Positions 56,294-64,000 of a DNA stretch of 64,000 nt are shown piece after piece. The DNA is from Halomonadaceae bacterium T82-2 (GTDB lineage: Bacteria > Pseudomonadota > Gammaproteobacteria > Pseudomonadales > Halomonadaceae). Position numbers and translations under genes: made by a program. The number at the start of each line of letters is the position of its first letter. Positions within the stretch are counted from its first letter, which is position 1. The stretch spans positions 62,001-126,000 of the forward strand of contig LSBP01000004.1 of NCBI GenBank assembly GCA_001577635.1. Reading direction: 5' to 3'. The notes below the pieces were generated by a model. It saw only the letters and a program-made list of their open reading frames with translations. It made no database searches and was not told the origin of the DNA.

Positions 56294-58702
56294 ATGCAGC
56301 AGAACACCGAACAGACACAGAGTCTGCCCCTTCTTCCGCTGCGGGATGTGGTTGTCTACCCGCAGATGGTGATCCCGCTCTTCGTCGGTCGCGAGAAGTC
56401 CATTCAGGCCCTCGAGGCGGCGATGGAAGCCGACAAGCGGATCCTGCTGGTCGCTCAGCGCGAGGCCGGGCAGGATGATCCGGATGCCGGTGATCTGTTT
56501 GCGGTGGGGACCGTGGCCGACATCATGCAGCTGCTCAAGCTGCCGGACGGCACCGTCAAGGTACTGATCGAGGGGGCCTCCCGGGCCGACATTCGCCAGC
56601 TCGGCCAGGCGGAAAGCGGTTACAGCATTGCCGAGATCACTCTGCGCGAGAGTCAGCCGCTGACCGAGCGTGAGCAGGAGTCGCTGGTGCGGGTGCTGCT
56701 CAACCAGTTCGAGCAGTACGTCAAGCTTTCCAAGAAGGTGCCCAACGAGGTACTGAGCTCGCTGCAGGGCATCGAGGACCCGAGCCGGCTGGTCGACACG
56801 ATCTGCGCGCACCTGTCGTTGAAGATCGGCGACAAGCAGGAACTGCTCGAGATGGATCGCGTGCGGGATCGCATCGAGCACCTGATGGCGCTCATCGAGT
56901 CCGAGATCGATCTGCTGCAGGTCGAGAAGCGCATCCGCTCCCGGGTCAAGGAGCAGATGGAGAAGTCCCAGCGCGAGTACTATCTCAACGAGCAGATGAA
57001 GGCCATCCAGAAGGAGATGGGCGAGCTCGAGAATGTGCCCAACGAGGCAGAGAAGTACGAGCAGTTGATCAAGGATTCCGGCATGCCGGCAGAGGCTGCC
57101 GAAAAGGCCAATCAGGAGCTCGGCAAGCTCAAGATGATGGCGCCGACCTCGGCCGAGGCGACCGTGGTGCGCTCCTACCTCGACTGGCTGGTGGCCGTGC
57201 CGTGGAAGAAGCGGACCCGCGTCAAGCATGACCTGGCCCATGCGGTGAAGGTGCTCGACGAGGACCATTACGGCCTGGAAGAGGTCAAGGAGCGCATTCT
57301 CGAGTACCTGGCGGTCCAGAAACGGGTCAAGAAGCTCAAGGGGCCGGTGCTGTGCCTGGTGGGCCCGCCCGGGGTGGGCAAGACGTCGCTGGGGCAGTCG
57401 ATCGCCCGGGCGACCAACCGCAAGTACGTGCGCCTGGCGCTGGGTGGCGTGCGCGACGAGTCGGAGATCCGCGGCCACCGGCGGACCTACATCGGCTCGC
57501 TGCCGGGCAAGGTCGTCCAGCGCATGACCAAGGCCGGCGTTCGCAACCCGCTGTTCCTGCTCGACGAGGTCGACAAGCTGGGTGCCGACTACCGCGGCGA
57601 CCCCTCCTCGGCGCTGCTGGAGGTGCTGGACCCGGAACAGAACAACACTTTCAGCGATCACTACCTGGAGCTCGACTACGACCTCTCGGACGTGATGTTC
57701 ATCTGCACGGCCAACTCGATGAACATCCCCGGCCCGCTGCTCGATCGCATGGAAGTGATTCGTCTGCCGGGCTATACCGAGGACGAGAAGCGGGCCATCG
57801 CCGAGCGCTATCTGGTGCCCAAGCAGCTCAAGGCCAACGGCCTCAAGGACGAGGAGCTGCGCTTCTCCGACGAGGCGCTGCTCGAGCTGATTCGCTACCA
57901 CACCCGCGAGGCCGGGGTACGCGAACTCGAGCGCCAGATCGCCAAGGTCTGCCGGAAGGTGCTGCGCGAGCGCCTCGAGAAGGAAGCCAAGGAAGGGGCG
58001 CAGGCGCCGCAGCTGCTGGCCGCCGCGGACATTGAGTCCTATGCCGGGGTGCGTCGCTACAGCTACGGCCTGGCCGATCAGGAGAATCAGGTCGGGCGTG
58101 TCACCGGGTTGGCCTGGACCTCGGTCGGGGGCGAGCTGCTCAATATCGAGTCGGTGGTCACGCCAGGTAAGGGGCGTGTCAACAAGACCGGGTCGCTGGG
58201 CGATGTCATGAAGGAATCGGTCGATGCTGCGCACACCGTGGTGCGCGCACGGGCCGTACCCATGGGAATCGACCCGGAGCGCTTCGAGAAGGAAGACCTG
58301 CACATCCACGTGCCCGAAGGGGCGACCCCCAAGGATGGACCGAGTGCCGGTATTGCCATGGTGACGGCCATGGTCTCTGCCTACACCGAGCGTCCGGTTC
58401 GTTGCGACGTGGCGATGACCGGTGAGGTGAACCTGCGTGGCGAGGTCATGCCGATCGGTGGTCTCAAGGAGAAATTGCTGGCGGCACGGCGCGGTGGTAT
58501 AAAGACCGTGCTGATTCCAGAGGAGAATCGTCGGGATCTCAAGGAAGTTCCCGATAATGTCAAGGATGCCCTGGACATTCGGCCTGTACGCTGGATCGAT
58601 GAAGTTCTCGACATTGCTCTGGTCGATGTGTCCGGTGGTGATAGCGACGAAGGTCGTGTCGAAGAGACCTCGTCCACCCGCAGCATGATAAGCACGCATT
58701 AA
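56294..58702 (+). CDS. lon: ATP-dependent protease La
   Basis: An 802-residue LonA: N-terminal substrate-binding domain ([23 protein letters not shown]), AAA+ module with Walker [12 protein letters not shown] (about residue 357) and Walker [11 protein letters not shown], and the serine-lysine protease domain with Ser in [11 protein letters not shown] and Lys in [14 protein letters not shown]. It degrades misfolded and regulatory proteins. ATG at 56294 has GAGGAA upstream; the in-frame start at 56204 would overlap the predicted promoter. It has a heat-shock-type promoter after the clpX terminator. Confidence 0.98.
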   Translation: MQQNTEQTQSLPLLPLRDVVVYPQMVIPLFVGREKSIQALEAAMEADKRILLVAQREAGQDDPDAGDLFAVGTVADIMQLLKLPDGTVKVLIEGASRADIRQLGQAESGYSIAEITLRESQPLTEREQESLVRVLLNQFEQYVKLSKKVPNEVLSSLQGIEDPSRLVDTICAHLSLKIGDKQELLEMDRVRDRIEHLMALIESEIDLLQVEKRIRSRVKEQMEKSQREYYLNEQMKAIQKEMGELENVPNEAEKYEQLIKDSGMPAEAAEKANQELGKLKMMAPTSAEATVVRSYLDWLVAVPWKKRTRVKHDLAHAVKVLDEDHYGLEEVKERILEYLAVQKRVKKLKGPVLCLVGPPGVGKTSLGQSIARATNRKYVRLALGGVRDESEIRGHRRTYIGSLPGKVVQRMTKAGVRNPLFLLDEVDKLGADYRGDPSSALLEVLDPEQNNTFSDHYLELDYDLSDVMFICTANSMNIPGPLLDRMEVIRLPGYTEDEKRAIAERYLVPKQLKANGLKDEELRFSDEALLELIRYHTREAGVRELERQIAKVCRKVLRERLEKEAKEGAQAPQLLAAADIESYAGVRRYSYGLADQENQVGRVTGLAWTSVGGELLNIESVVTPGKGRVNKTGSLGDVMKESVDAAHTVVRARAVPMGIDPERFEKEDLHIHVPEGATPKDGPSAGIAMVTAMVSAYTERPVRCDVAMTGEVNLRGEVMPIGGLKEKLLAARRGGIKTVLIPEENRRDLKEVPDNVKDALDIRPVRWIDEVLDIALVDVSGGDSDEGRVEETSSTRSMISTH

Positions 58703-58767
58703 GCCGATTTAAGCCGTCATGCCGGTGCGGAAAGCCCGGTATGGCGGGCCTTGGCGCCGAAGGTTGG

Positions 58768-58797
58768 TTGACAGTCGTTCCTGCACGTTGCTATAAA
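58768..58797 (+). promoter_or_regulatory. Strong sigma-70 promoter of hupB
   Basis: TTGACA (58768-58773), 18 bp, TATAAA (58792-58797), both near consensus, about 84 bp before hupB. Confidence 0.8.
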
Positions 58798-58880
58798 TTG
58801 CTTTTTGCTGTGATCGTGCAAGGCCACCCGCTTAATCGCGCCGATTTCCAGTAATTTCCGAAACAGTCAAGGGGTGAAGT

Positions 58881-59153
58881 GTGAATAAATCCGAGCTGAT
58901 CGAAGCCATCGCTGCTTCCGCCGATATTCCCAAGGCGGCGGCCGGTCGTGCCCTGGATGCAATGATCGATACCGTGACCGACTCCCTGAAGAAAGGCGAC
59001 TCCGTGGCCTTGGTGGGCTTCGGTACCTTCACCGTCAAGGAGCGTGCCGCACGCACCGGTCGCAATCCGCAAACCGGCCAGCCGATCGAAATCAATGCCG
59101 CCAAGGTGCCCAGCTTCAAGGCGGGCAAGGCGCTCAAGGACTCGGTCAACTGA
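58881..59153 (+). CDS. hupB: DNA-binding protein HU-beta
   Basis: A 90-residue HU protein starting [11 protein letters not shown] with the DNA-binding arm [21 protein letters not shown] and the C-terminal [12 protein letters not shown]. It bends and compacts DNA as a dimer. It starts with ATG at 58881 (preceded by GTG-AAGTG context with GGGG upstream). The near-consensus promoter fits a highly expressed nucleoid protein. Position between lon and ppiD equals E. coli. Confidence 0.98.
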   Translation: MNKSELIEAIAASADIPKAAAGRALDAMIDTVTDSLKKGDSVALVGFGTFTVKERAARTGRNPQTGQPIEINAAKVPSFKAGKALKDSVN

Positions 59154-59269
59154 GTCCCGATTTCCACGGAATGACGCCGGGGACAGCGGCCAGATCAGTG
59201 CGCGGATGATTGATTTGTGATGCTCAGCATCCCCCTTGGGCCAGAAGTGGTTTCCCGGTATCCGTTGTC

Positions 59270-59300
59270 AGGCGCATCGCATCCGCGATGCGCCTTTTTC
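59270..59300 (+). terminator. Intrinsic terminator of hupB
   Basis: AGGCGCATCGC-ATCC-GCGATGCGCCT followed by five T: a perfect 11-bp stem. It lies 117 bp after hupB and 40 bp before ppiD. Confidence 0.92.
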
Positions 59301-59340
59301 GTTAGTGAACTTGTCGAATAACACTGCATCCGAGGCCAGC

Positions 59341-61176
59341 ATGCTGCAACAAATCCGGGACCGCTCTCAGAGCATGATCGCCAAGGTTATCGTCGGGGCC
59401 GTCATCGTCGCGCTCGCCCTTTTCGGTATCGAGTCCCTCGTCAACCTGTTCACGCAAGGCTCCGACAACGTCGCCGAGGTCAATGGCGAAGGCATCAGCC
59501 GGCAGGCGGTGGAGACGGAGGTGCAACGCGCGATTCGCTCAGGCCAGGTGCCGGCGGATCAGGAAAGCGACGTGCGCAAGCAGGTCATCGAGCAGCTCAT
59601 CAGCCAGTCGCTGCTCGATCAGTACGCGGCTGACGGTGGCCTCTATCTGTCCGATGGTCAGCTCGATCAGGTCATTGTCAATCGTCCCGAGTTCCAGGAT
59701 CAGGACGGCAAGTTCTCCGCCGACCTGTTCCGCAACCGGCTGGCCCGTGCCGGCTACACGCCCCTGGCGTTTCGCCGCCAGCTCAAGCAGGACCTGCAAC
59801 GCCAGCAGATCCAGCAGGGGCTGGCCGAGAGCGAGTTCCTGCTGCCGTCGGAGCGCCGTCAGCTGGTCGCCCTGCAGAACCAGACGCGCAGTTTCCGCTA
59901 CGTGACGCTCACGCCCGATGATCTCGAGCAGCCGGTGACCGTCACCGCTCAGGAAGTCGAGGATTACTACCAGGCGCATCAGGCGCAGTTCAAGCGTCCC
60001 GAGCAGGTTCAGCTGAACTATGTCGTGCTCGACCAGTCGGCGCTGGCCGACGACGTCAAGGTCGATGACCAGGCGCTGCGTCAGGCCTACGAGCAGCGCA
60101 AGAGCGAGGCGCCGCGTCGCATCGCGCACATCATGGTGAGCTTCGGTGATGCGCGTACCCGAGAAGAGGCCAAGGCGCGTCTGGAAAAGGTGCGTCAGCG
60201 TCTCGAGCAGGGCGAAAGCTTTGCCAAGCTGGCCGCCGAGTACTCCGATGACAAGACCACCGCCGACAAGGGCGGCAAGCTGGGCGTGATCAGCCGTGGC
60301 ATTTTCGGCAAGGCGTTCGAGGATGCCGCCTTCTCCCTGAAGCCGGGCCAGATATCCGGCATCGTTGCCACGGACAATGGCCTGCACCTGCTCAAGGCGA
60401 CGGGCATCGATATCCCCGACTTCAACGCGATGCGTGACTCGCTGCGCCAGAAGCTAGCCATGCAGAAGGCCGAGGAGCGTTTCAACGAGAAGGCCCAGCA
60501 GCTGATCGACGAAAGTTTCTCTGCCGACGATCTGGCCAGCGTGGCGAAGGATCTGGGGCTCGAACTCCAGCACAGCAACTGGGTATCGCGCGATTCGGCC
60601 GATGGCGTGCTGGCCGAGCCGGGCGTGATGGATGCGGCCTTCAAGCCCGACGTGCTCGAGCAGGGCTACAACAGTGACGTGATCGAGCTGGATGACCAGC
60701 GCCGCCTGGTATTGCGCGTGACCGATCACCGTCCGGCAACGACGCTGCCGCTGGATGACGTTCGCGACCGGGTGCGCAGCGCGGTGACCACGGAAAAGAC
60801 CCGGAACGCCCTGAGCGAGCGGGCCGCTCAGCTGGCCGGTGCGCTCGAGGCCGGGAAGGCGCCGGCGCTGGACTGGCAGACGGTCGACTCGATGACACGT
60901 CGCCCCCAGAATACCGAGGTTCCGCAGGCGGTCATCGATCAGGTGTTTCGTCTGCCGCGGCCGGGCGAGACCGGCCAGCCGGTCTATGGTCGGGCGGTGC
61001 GCGATTCGGGCGTGGCACTGATCGCCCTGAATCAGGTGACCACACCGGATGGCCAGGATAGTTCGGATCGTCAGGCGGCACTGGCGGCGCGGCTGGCAGA
61101 GCGCCTGCGAGCCCAGGCCGCCATCCAGGGGCTGCTGGAATCCCTGCGCGAGAAGGCGACTATCGAACGTCTCTAA
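59341..61176 (+). CDS. ppiD: Periplasmic chaperone / peptidyl-prolyl isomerase PpiD
   Basis: A 611-residue SurA-like protein anchored by one N-terminal segment (AKVIVGAVIVALALFGIE, about residues 15-35). A SurA_N-type domain follows, then a parvulin domain at ~255-360 (RRIAHIMVSF, EQGESFAKLAAEYSDD, GGKLGVISRGIFG, GLHLLKATGI), and a C-terminal second parvulin-like/helical part. It helps newly exported proteins at the Sec translocon. ATG at 59341 gives the standard MLQQIRDRSQSMIAK start; the open frame reaches back to 59236 across the hupB terminator, which is not credible. Confidence 0.95.
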   Translation: MLQQIRDRSQSMIAKVIVGAVIVALALFGIESLVNLFTQGSDNVAEVNGEGISRQAVETEVQRAIRSGQVPADQESDVRKQVIEQLISQSLLDQYAADGGLYLSDGQLDQVIVNRPEFQDQDGKFSADLFRNRLARAGYTPLAFRRQLKQDLQRQQIQQGLAESEFLLPSERRQLVALQNQTRSFRYVTLTPDDLEQPVTVTAQEVEDYYQAHQAQFKRPEQVQLNYVVLDQSALADDVKVDDQALRQAYEQRKSEAPRRIAHIMVSFGDARTREEAKARLEKVRQRLEQGESFAKLAAEYSDDKTTADKGGKLGVISRGIFGKAFEDAAFSLKPGQISGIVATDNGLHLLKATGIDIPDFNAMRDSLRQKLAMQKAEERFNEKAQQLIDESFSADDLASVAKDLGLELQHSNWVSRDSADGVLAEPGVMDAAFKPDVLEQGYNSDVIELDDQRRLVLRVTDHRPATTLPLDDVRDRVRSAVTTEKTRNALSERAAQLAGALEAGKAPALDWQTVDSMTRRPQNTEVPQAVIDQVFRLPRPGETGQPVYGRAVRDSGVALIALNQVTTPDGQDSSDRQAALAARLAERLRAQAAIQGLLESLREKATIERL

Positions 61177-61224
61177 TGGTTCATCCTCGAACGGAGCGTC
61201 CCTGATCGGGGCTCAATGGTAGAC

Positions 61225-61261
61225 AAGCAGGGGGGCGCGATCAGGTCGCGCCCCCCTGCTT
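61225..61261. repeat. Perfect 16-bp inverted repeat after ppiD
   Basis: AAGCAGGGGGGCGCGA and TCGCGCCCCCCTGCTT are exact inverted repeats around TCAGG, 49 bp after ppiD. A long GC-rich stem; only TGCATATGG follows, so it is a weak U-tract terminator at best or an mRNA 3' stabiliser. Confidence 0.7.
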
Positions 61262-61316
61262 GCATATGGCCGTCGGGTTTCAGCCCCGGATCCGTCGGGT
61301 GTTCATGGTGACGGCT

Positions 61317-61334
61317 TGAAAATGCTCATTAACA
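61317..61334 (+). repeat. Possible fragment of the 137-bp repeat
   Basis: TGAAAATGCTCATTAACA matches 16 of 18 positions of the inner right arm (reverse complement of 33872-33889) of the palindromic repeat. It could be a remnant or chance. Confidence 0.3.
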
Positions 61335-61404
61335 CCCTAACTTTATTTGTCAGGTGACGGGGTTATCGGCCCCGGTCCGTTCCATTTCGTCAAAAGGAAA
61401 CGCC

Positions 61405-62838
61405 ATGTATTCCGATGTACAGCTCCATATCGATGGTCAATGGCGCGATGCCGTCGCCGGCAAGACGCTGCCCGTGATCAATCCGGCGACGGAGGAAGTC
61501 ATCGGCCATATCGCGCACGCCGAGCAGGCGGATCTCGATCTGGCGCTGGCGGCGGCCGAGCGCGGCTTTCAGACGTGGAAGGCAACCTCGCCGTTCGAGC
61601 GCAGCAAGGTTCTGCGCCGGGCGGCCGAGCTGCTGCGCGAGCGGGCCGATCACATCGCGCAGGTGATGACGCTCGAGCAGGGCAAGCCGCTGGCTCAGTC
61701 GCGCGGTGAAACCTTGGGCGCGGCCGATACCATCGAGTGGTTTGCCGAGGAGGCACGGCGTACCTACGGTCAGGTGATTCCGTCGCGTCAGTCCGACGTG
61801 CAGCAGTTTGCCATCAAGACGCCGGTAGGCCCGGTGGCGGCGTTCACGCCCTGGAACTTCCCGATCAATCAGGTGGTGCGCAAGCTGTCGGCAGCCCTGG
61901 CGGCGGGCTGCTCGTTCATCGTCAAGGGCCCCGAGGACACACCTGCCGCGCCTGCCGAACTGGTGCGCGCCTTCGCCGATGCCGGTGTGCCGGCCGGTGT
62001 GCTCAACTTGGTCTACGGGGTGCCGGCGGAGATTTCCGAGTACCTGATACCACACCCGGCCATCCGCAAGATCTCCTTCACCGGTTCCACCGCGGTCGGC
62101 AAGCACCTCGCCGCCCTGGCCGGACAGTACATGAAGCGCGCGACCATGGAGCTCGGTGGCCATGCGCCGGCCATCGTGTTCGCCGATGCCGATCTCGATG
62201 CCGCCGCCAGGGAGCTTGCCGGTGCCAAGTTCCGCAATGCCGGCCAGGTCTGCATCTCGCCGACCCGTTTCCTGGTCCATGAAAGTGTCTACGAGACCTT
62301 CATCGACAAGTTCGTGGCCGCCGCCCGCGAGATCAGGGTCGGAAACGGCCTCGAGGAGGGGGTGACCATGGGGCCGATGGCGCACCAGCGCGGGCTGGAG
62401 TCCTTGGAGCGCTTCGTCAACGATGCGGTCGAGAAGGGCGCGAAGGTGCGTCTCGGCGGCAAGCGTCGTGACGGCAGGGGCTTCTTCTTCGAGCCGACGG
62501 TGCTCAGCGACGTGCCCATGGAAGCGCGGGTGATGCACGAGGAACCGTTCGGCCCGCTGGCCCTGGTCATGCCGTTCTCCACTTATGAAGAGGCGGTCAA
62601 GGAAGCTAACCGTCTGCCCTATGGCCTGGCGGCGTATGCCTACTCCCGAGCCAATGCCACCGTCACGGCACTGGGACGCGATATCGAGAGCGGCATGCTG
62701 ACCATCAATCATATCGGGCTGGCGCTGCCGGAAACGCCGTTCGGCGGCATCAAGGAGTCCGGCTACGGCACCGAGGGGGGCAGCGAGGCGATCGAAGCTT
62801 ACCTGGATACCCGTTTCGTCACCCAGGCGGCACGCTGA
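61405..62838 (+). CDS. NAD(P)-dependent aldehyde dehydrogenase (succinate-semialdehyde dehydrogenase-like)
   Basis: A 477-residue ALDH. Cofactor and active-site blocks: [29 protein letters not shown], the general-base Glu in [12 protein letters not shown] (about residue 252) and the nucleophile Cys in [11 protein letters not shown] (about residue 286), then EEPFGPLA and [11 protein letters not shown]. It oxidises an aldehyde to the acid. The closest group by eye is the GabD/ketoglutarate semialdehyde type, but the substrate cannot be fixed. It stands alone, so context does not help. The ATG at 61405 has AAGGAAA upstream. Confidence 0.92.
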   Translation: MYSDVQLHIDGQWRDAVAGKTLPVINPATEEVIGHIAHAEQADLDLALAAAERGFQTWKATSPFERSKVLRRAAELLRERADHIAQVMTLEQGKPLAQSRGETLGAADTIEWFAEEARRTYGQVIPSRQSDVQQFAIKTPVGPVAAFTPWNFPINQVVRKLSAALAAGCSFIVKGPEDTPAAPAELVRAFADAGVPAGVLNLVYGVPAEISEYLIPHPAIRKISFTGSTAVGKHLAALAGQYMKRATMELGGHAPAIVFADADLDAAARELAGAKFRNAGQVCISPTRFLVHESVYETFIDKFVAAAREIRVGNGLEEGVTMGPMAHQRGLESLERFVNDAVEKGAKVRLGGKRRDGRGFFFEPTVLSDVPMEARVMHEEPFGPLALVMPFSTYEEAVKEANRLPYGLAAYAYSRANATVTALGRDIESGMLTINHIGLALPETPFGGIKESGYGTEGGSEAIEAYLDTRFVTQAAR

Positions 62839-62914
62839 ACTCGCTCCAAACCTGACCACCTTCCGACCCCGGCGCTATCGCCTGGGTTCTTGTGTCCGGT
62901 ACTGGCGGGCGTGT

Positions 62915-63211
62915 TCAGGTGAGCGTTTCCAGCAACGTGATGCGCTCGAGGGCGTCGTGGCGCTCGCTGCCGCAGACATCGACATCGAAGGTGAAGTCCC
63001 GACAGACCGCCGGGCGCACCGGATCGCCGAACAGGCGGCACAGGTTGTGCTCGTCGAGCTGCACGCAGCGCACGCCTGCCGGTTTGCCGCCGGGCATGCC
63101 GGGAATCGGCGAGCTGATCGACGGGGCAATACAGCAGGCACCGCAGCCGGGGCGACAGGCTGCGTCCTGTTCAGCCGGGTTGCCGGGTGTCATGGCGGGC
63201 GAGCGACTCAT
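62915..63211 (-). CDS. YkgJ-type cysteine-cluster protein
   Basis: A 98-residue protein with the UPF0153/YkgJ cysteine cluster: CRPGCGACC, then CVQLDEHNLCRLFG and RPAVCRDF. Eight cysteines in this pattern suggest an Fe-S or zinc site; the family is uncharacterised. I set the start at ATG 63211; its first bases overlap the stop of the QueD-like gene (ATGA), so the pair is coupled. The frame continues upstream but that part is the shadow of the QueD-like gene. Confidence 0.85.
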   Translation of the reverse strand: MSRSPAMTPGNPAEQDAACRPGCGACCIAPSISSPIPGMPGGKPAGVRCVQLDEHNLCRLFGDPVRPAVCRDFTFDVDVCGSERHDALERITLLETLT

Positions 63212-64000
63212 GGCCCGGCCTCCGCCAGGGCGCCCTTGTCGATCCCCTCGAAGGCCTGCACGCGCACCCGCTGGCCGGGGGCATGGTGCCGGGCGGTCTG
63301 CTCGGCCACCCAGCGGGCGATATGCTCGACGGTGGTCGGGGTCGGCAGGATCTCGCAGCGCTCGGCAGGCAGACGCAGATAGAAATGCCCCTGACGCGCG
63401 GAATAGCGGATCGCGGTGCTGCCTGCCTCGCTGTCGGGCTCGCAGTCTTCCGCGTGCAGCAGATAGCGGTCGTCGAGGTATTCGCCCCAGTGGTGCTCCA
63501 GGTCCGGACGCCGCCGGCCAGCGCACCAGATGTGCAGCCGTGAGCGATGGCCGTGGGCAATGCGCTGGCAATTGCCGTCGTGGTGCTTGAGCCCGTGGCT
63601 GTAGGTGTAGGCGCCGGCGGCATCGATTATCTCGTCGCGCAGCATGACCTCCACACCATCGACGCGGGGCGGGGCATGTCGCGTCAGCTGCTCGCTCAGG
63701 TGGGTGGCCAGCCGTTCGCGATCGATGCGTGCCCAGGGCAGCAGGGTATAGGCCTGGCGCGGTGCGCGGATCTCCATCGGGTAGGGGGCGGTGGTGCGGA
63801 CCATGAGCCCCTCGCGGCATTCGCTCACCGTGACGCCCGCGGCTGCGGTCGGTACCAGCAGGGTATGGTCGGGGCCGTCATCGATGACGGTCTTGATCCA
63901 CGGCTTGACGCCGCCGAAGTCGAAGAGCATGCCATCCTCGCCGAGCTTGCCGTGGAGGGCGACGTCGACGTGCCAGCTGACGCCGATCAGGCCGCGCTCC
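63208..64000 (-). CDS. QueD-like 6-pyruvoyl/6-carboxy-tetrahydropterin synthase, N-terminus outside window
   Basis: The frame is open to the right edge; 263 residues are seen. Near the edge SWHVDVALHGKLGEDG followed by MLFDFGGVKPWIKTVIDDG and DHTLLVP parallels the QueD/PTPS blocks for the DFG loop and the conserved Asp-His. SHGLKHHDGNCQRIAHGHRS resembles the zinc/Cys-containing C...HGH motif. The protein is longer than simple QueD (about 120 residues) and the motif order is changed (DFG block first), so it may be a fused or permuted form. QueD makes the queuosine precursor 6-carboxy-tetrahydropterin; whether this protein does is unproven. It is coupled to the YkgJ-type gene. Confidence 0.75.
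   Translation of the reverse strand, partial: ERGLIGVSWHVDVALHGKLGEDGMLFDFGGVKPWIKTVIDDGPDHTLLVPTAAAGVTVSECREGLMVRTTAPYPMEIRAPRQAYTLLPWARIDRERLATHLSEQLTRHAPPRVDGVEVMLRDEIIDAAGAYTYSHGLKHHDGNCQRIAHGHRSRLHIWCAGRRRPDLEHHWGEYLDDRYLLHAEDCEPDSEAGSTAIRYSARQGHFYLRLPAERCEILPTPTTVEHIARWVAEQTARHHAPGQRVRVQAFEGIDKGALAEAGP

Noticed and set aside
56084-58699. Very long open frame antisense to lon (about 870 codons)
   Set aside because: Rich in His, Leu and Asp with no domain pattern; it is the frame expected opposite a GC-rich gene with strong third-position bias. lon itself is unmistakable.

Overview
The window is about 64 kb of gene-dense, GC-rich bacterial chromosome. It looks like a member of the Halomonadaceae (Halomonas or a close relative). 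Reasons: a gammaproteobacterial core gene order (tig-clpP-clpX-lon-hupB-ppiD; lpxH-ppiB beside glnS-cysS; lexA next to psrA and nagZ), strong G/C third-position bias, and two short dispersed repeats of a kind I associate with Halomonas intergenic DNA. I ran no database search, so the genus is inference. I see no prophage, insertion sequence, CRISPR array or toxin island; most of the window is housekeeping, and the interest lies in regulatory DNA and unusual gene architectures.

Layout. 1-3.8 kb (minus): the N-terminal part of an alpha/beta hydrolase, msrC, and the methionine importer metN-metI-metQ behind a candidate SAM-II riboswitch and terminator. 4.2-10.3 kb (plus): ribE and a nucleobase salvage block (NCS2 permease, apt, gpt, ung, upp, uraA). 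10.5-12.8 kb: molybdopterin genes with a moaC-moaD fusion, then moaE and moaA. 12.9-17.7 kb: a short H-NS-like protein with an AT-hook tail, an RNase J-type nuclease, purU, and the SOS pair lexA-dinB. 17.9-22 kb: psrA, an L,D-transpeptidase-fold protein, nagZ, a small-conductance mechanosensitive channel and hpt. 22-28.8 kb: an acyl-CoA catabolic region, probably valine degradation (CoA ligase, LiuR-like MerR regulator, acyl-CoA dehydrogenase, 3-hydroxyisobutyryl-CoA hydrolase, mmsB), plus rhodanese and DJ-1 proteins. 28.9-33.7 kb: a MATE exporter and the divergent ppsR/ppsA pair. 33.9-39.7 kb (minus): a membrane-anchored GDPD phosphodiesterase, an RraA-family protein, a beta-barrel porin and acnB. 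39.9-45 kb: a DUF1289 protein, miaE, and a large BTAD / cyclase-like / ATPase / TPR regulator split over two frames. 45-51.8 kb: lpxH, ppiB, glnS, cysS, mtnN, luxS, folD. 52-52.4 kb: a tRNA cluster Pro-Arg-His-His. 52.7-61.2 kb: the protein quality-control block tig to ppiD. 61.4-64 kb: an aldehyde dehydrogenase, a YkgJ-type cysteine-cluster protein and a QueD-like protein cut by the right edge.

The genes link several cellular economies. Methyl and sulfur metabolism: methionine uptake, methionine sulfoxide repair, MtnN/LuxS recycling of SAH, and folate one-carbon enzymes FolD and PurU. Nucleobase salvage: the upp promoter carries a GATTTTT start region like the UTP-sensing start known from E. 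coli. Proteostasis: tig and lon each have a heat-shock-type promoter of matching layout. The best candidates for follow-up are the methionine-operon riboswitch, the upp start region, the MoaC-MoaD fusion, the split BTAD regulator and the 137-bp palindromic repeat. I did not find a clear new multi-gene system.
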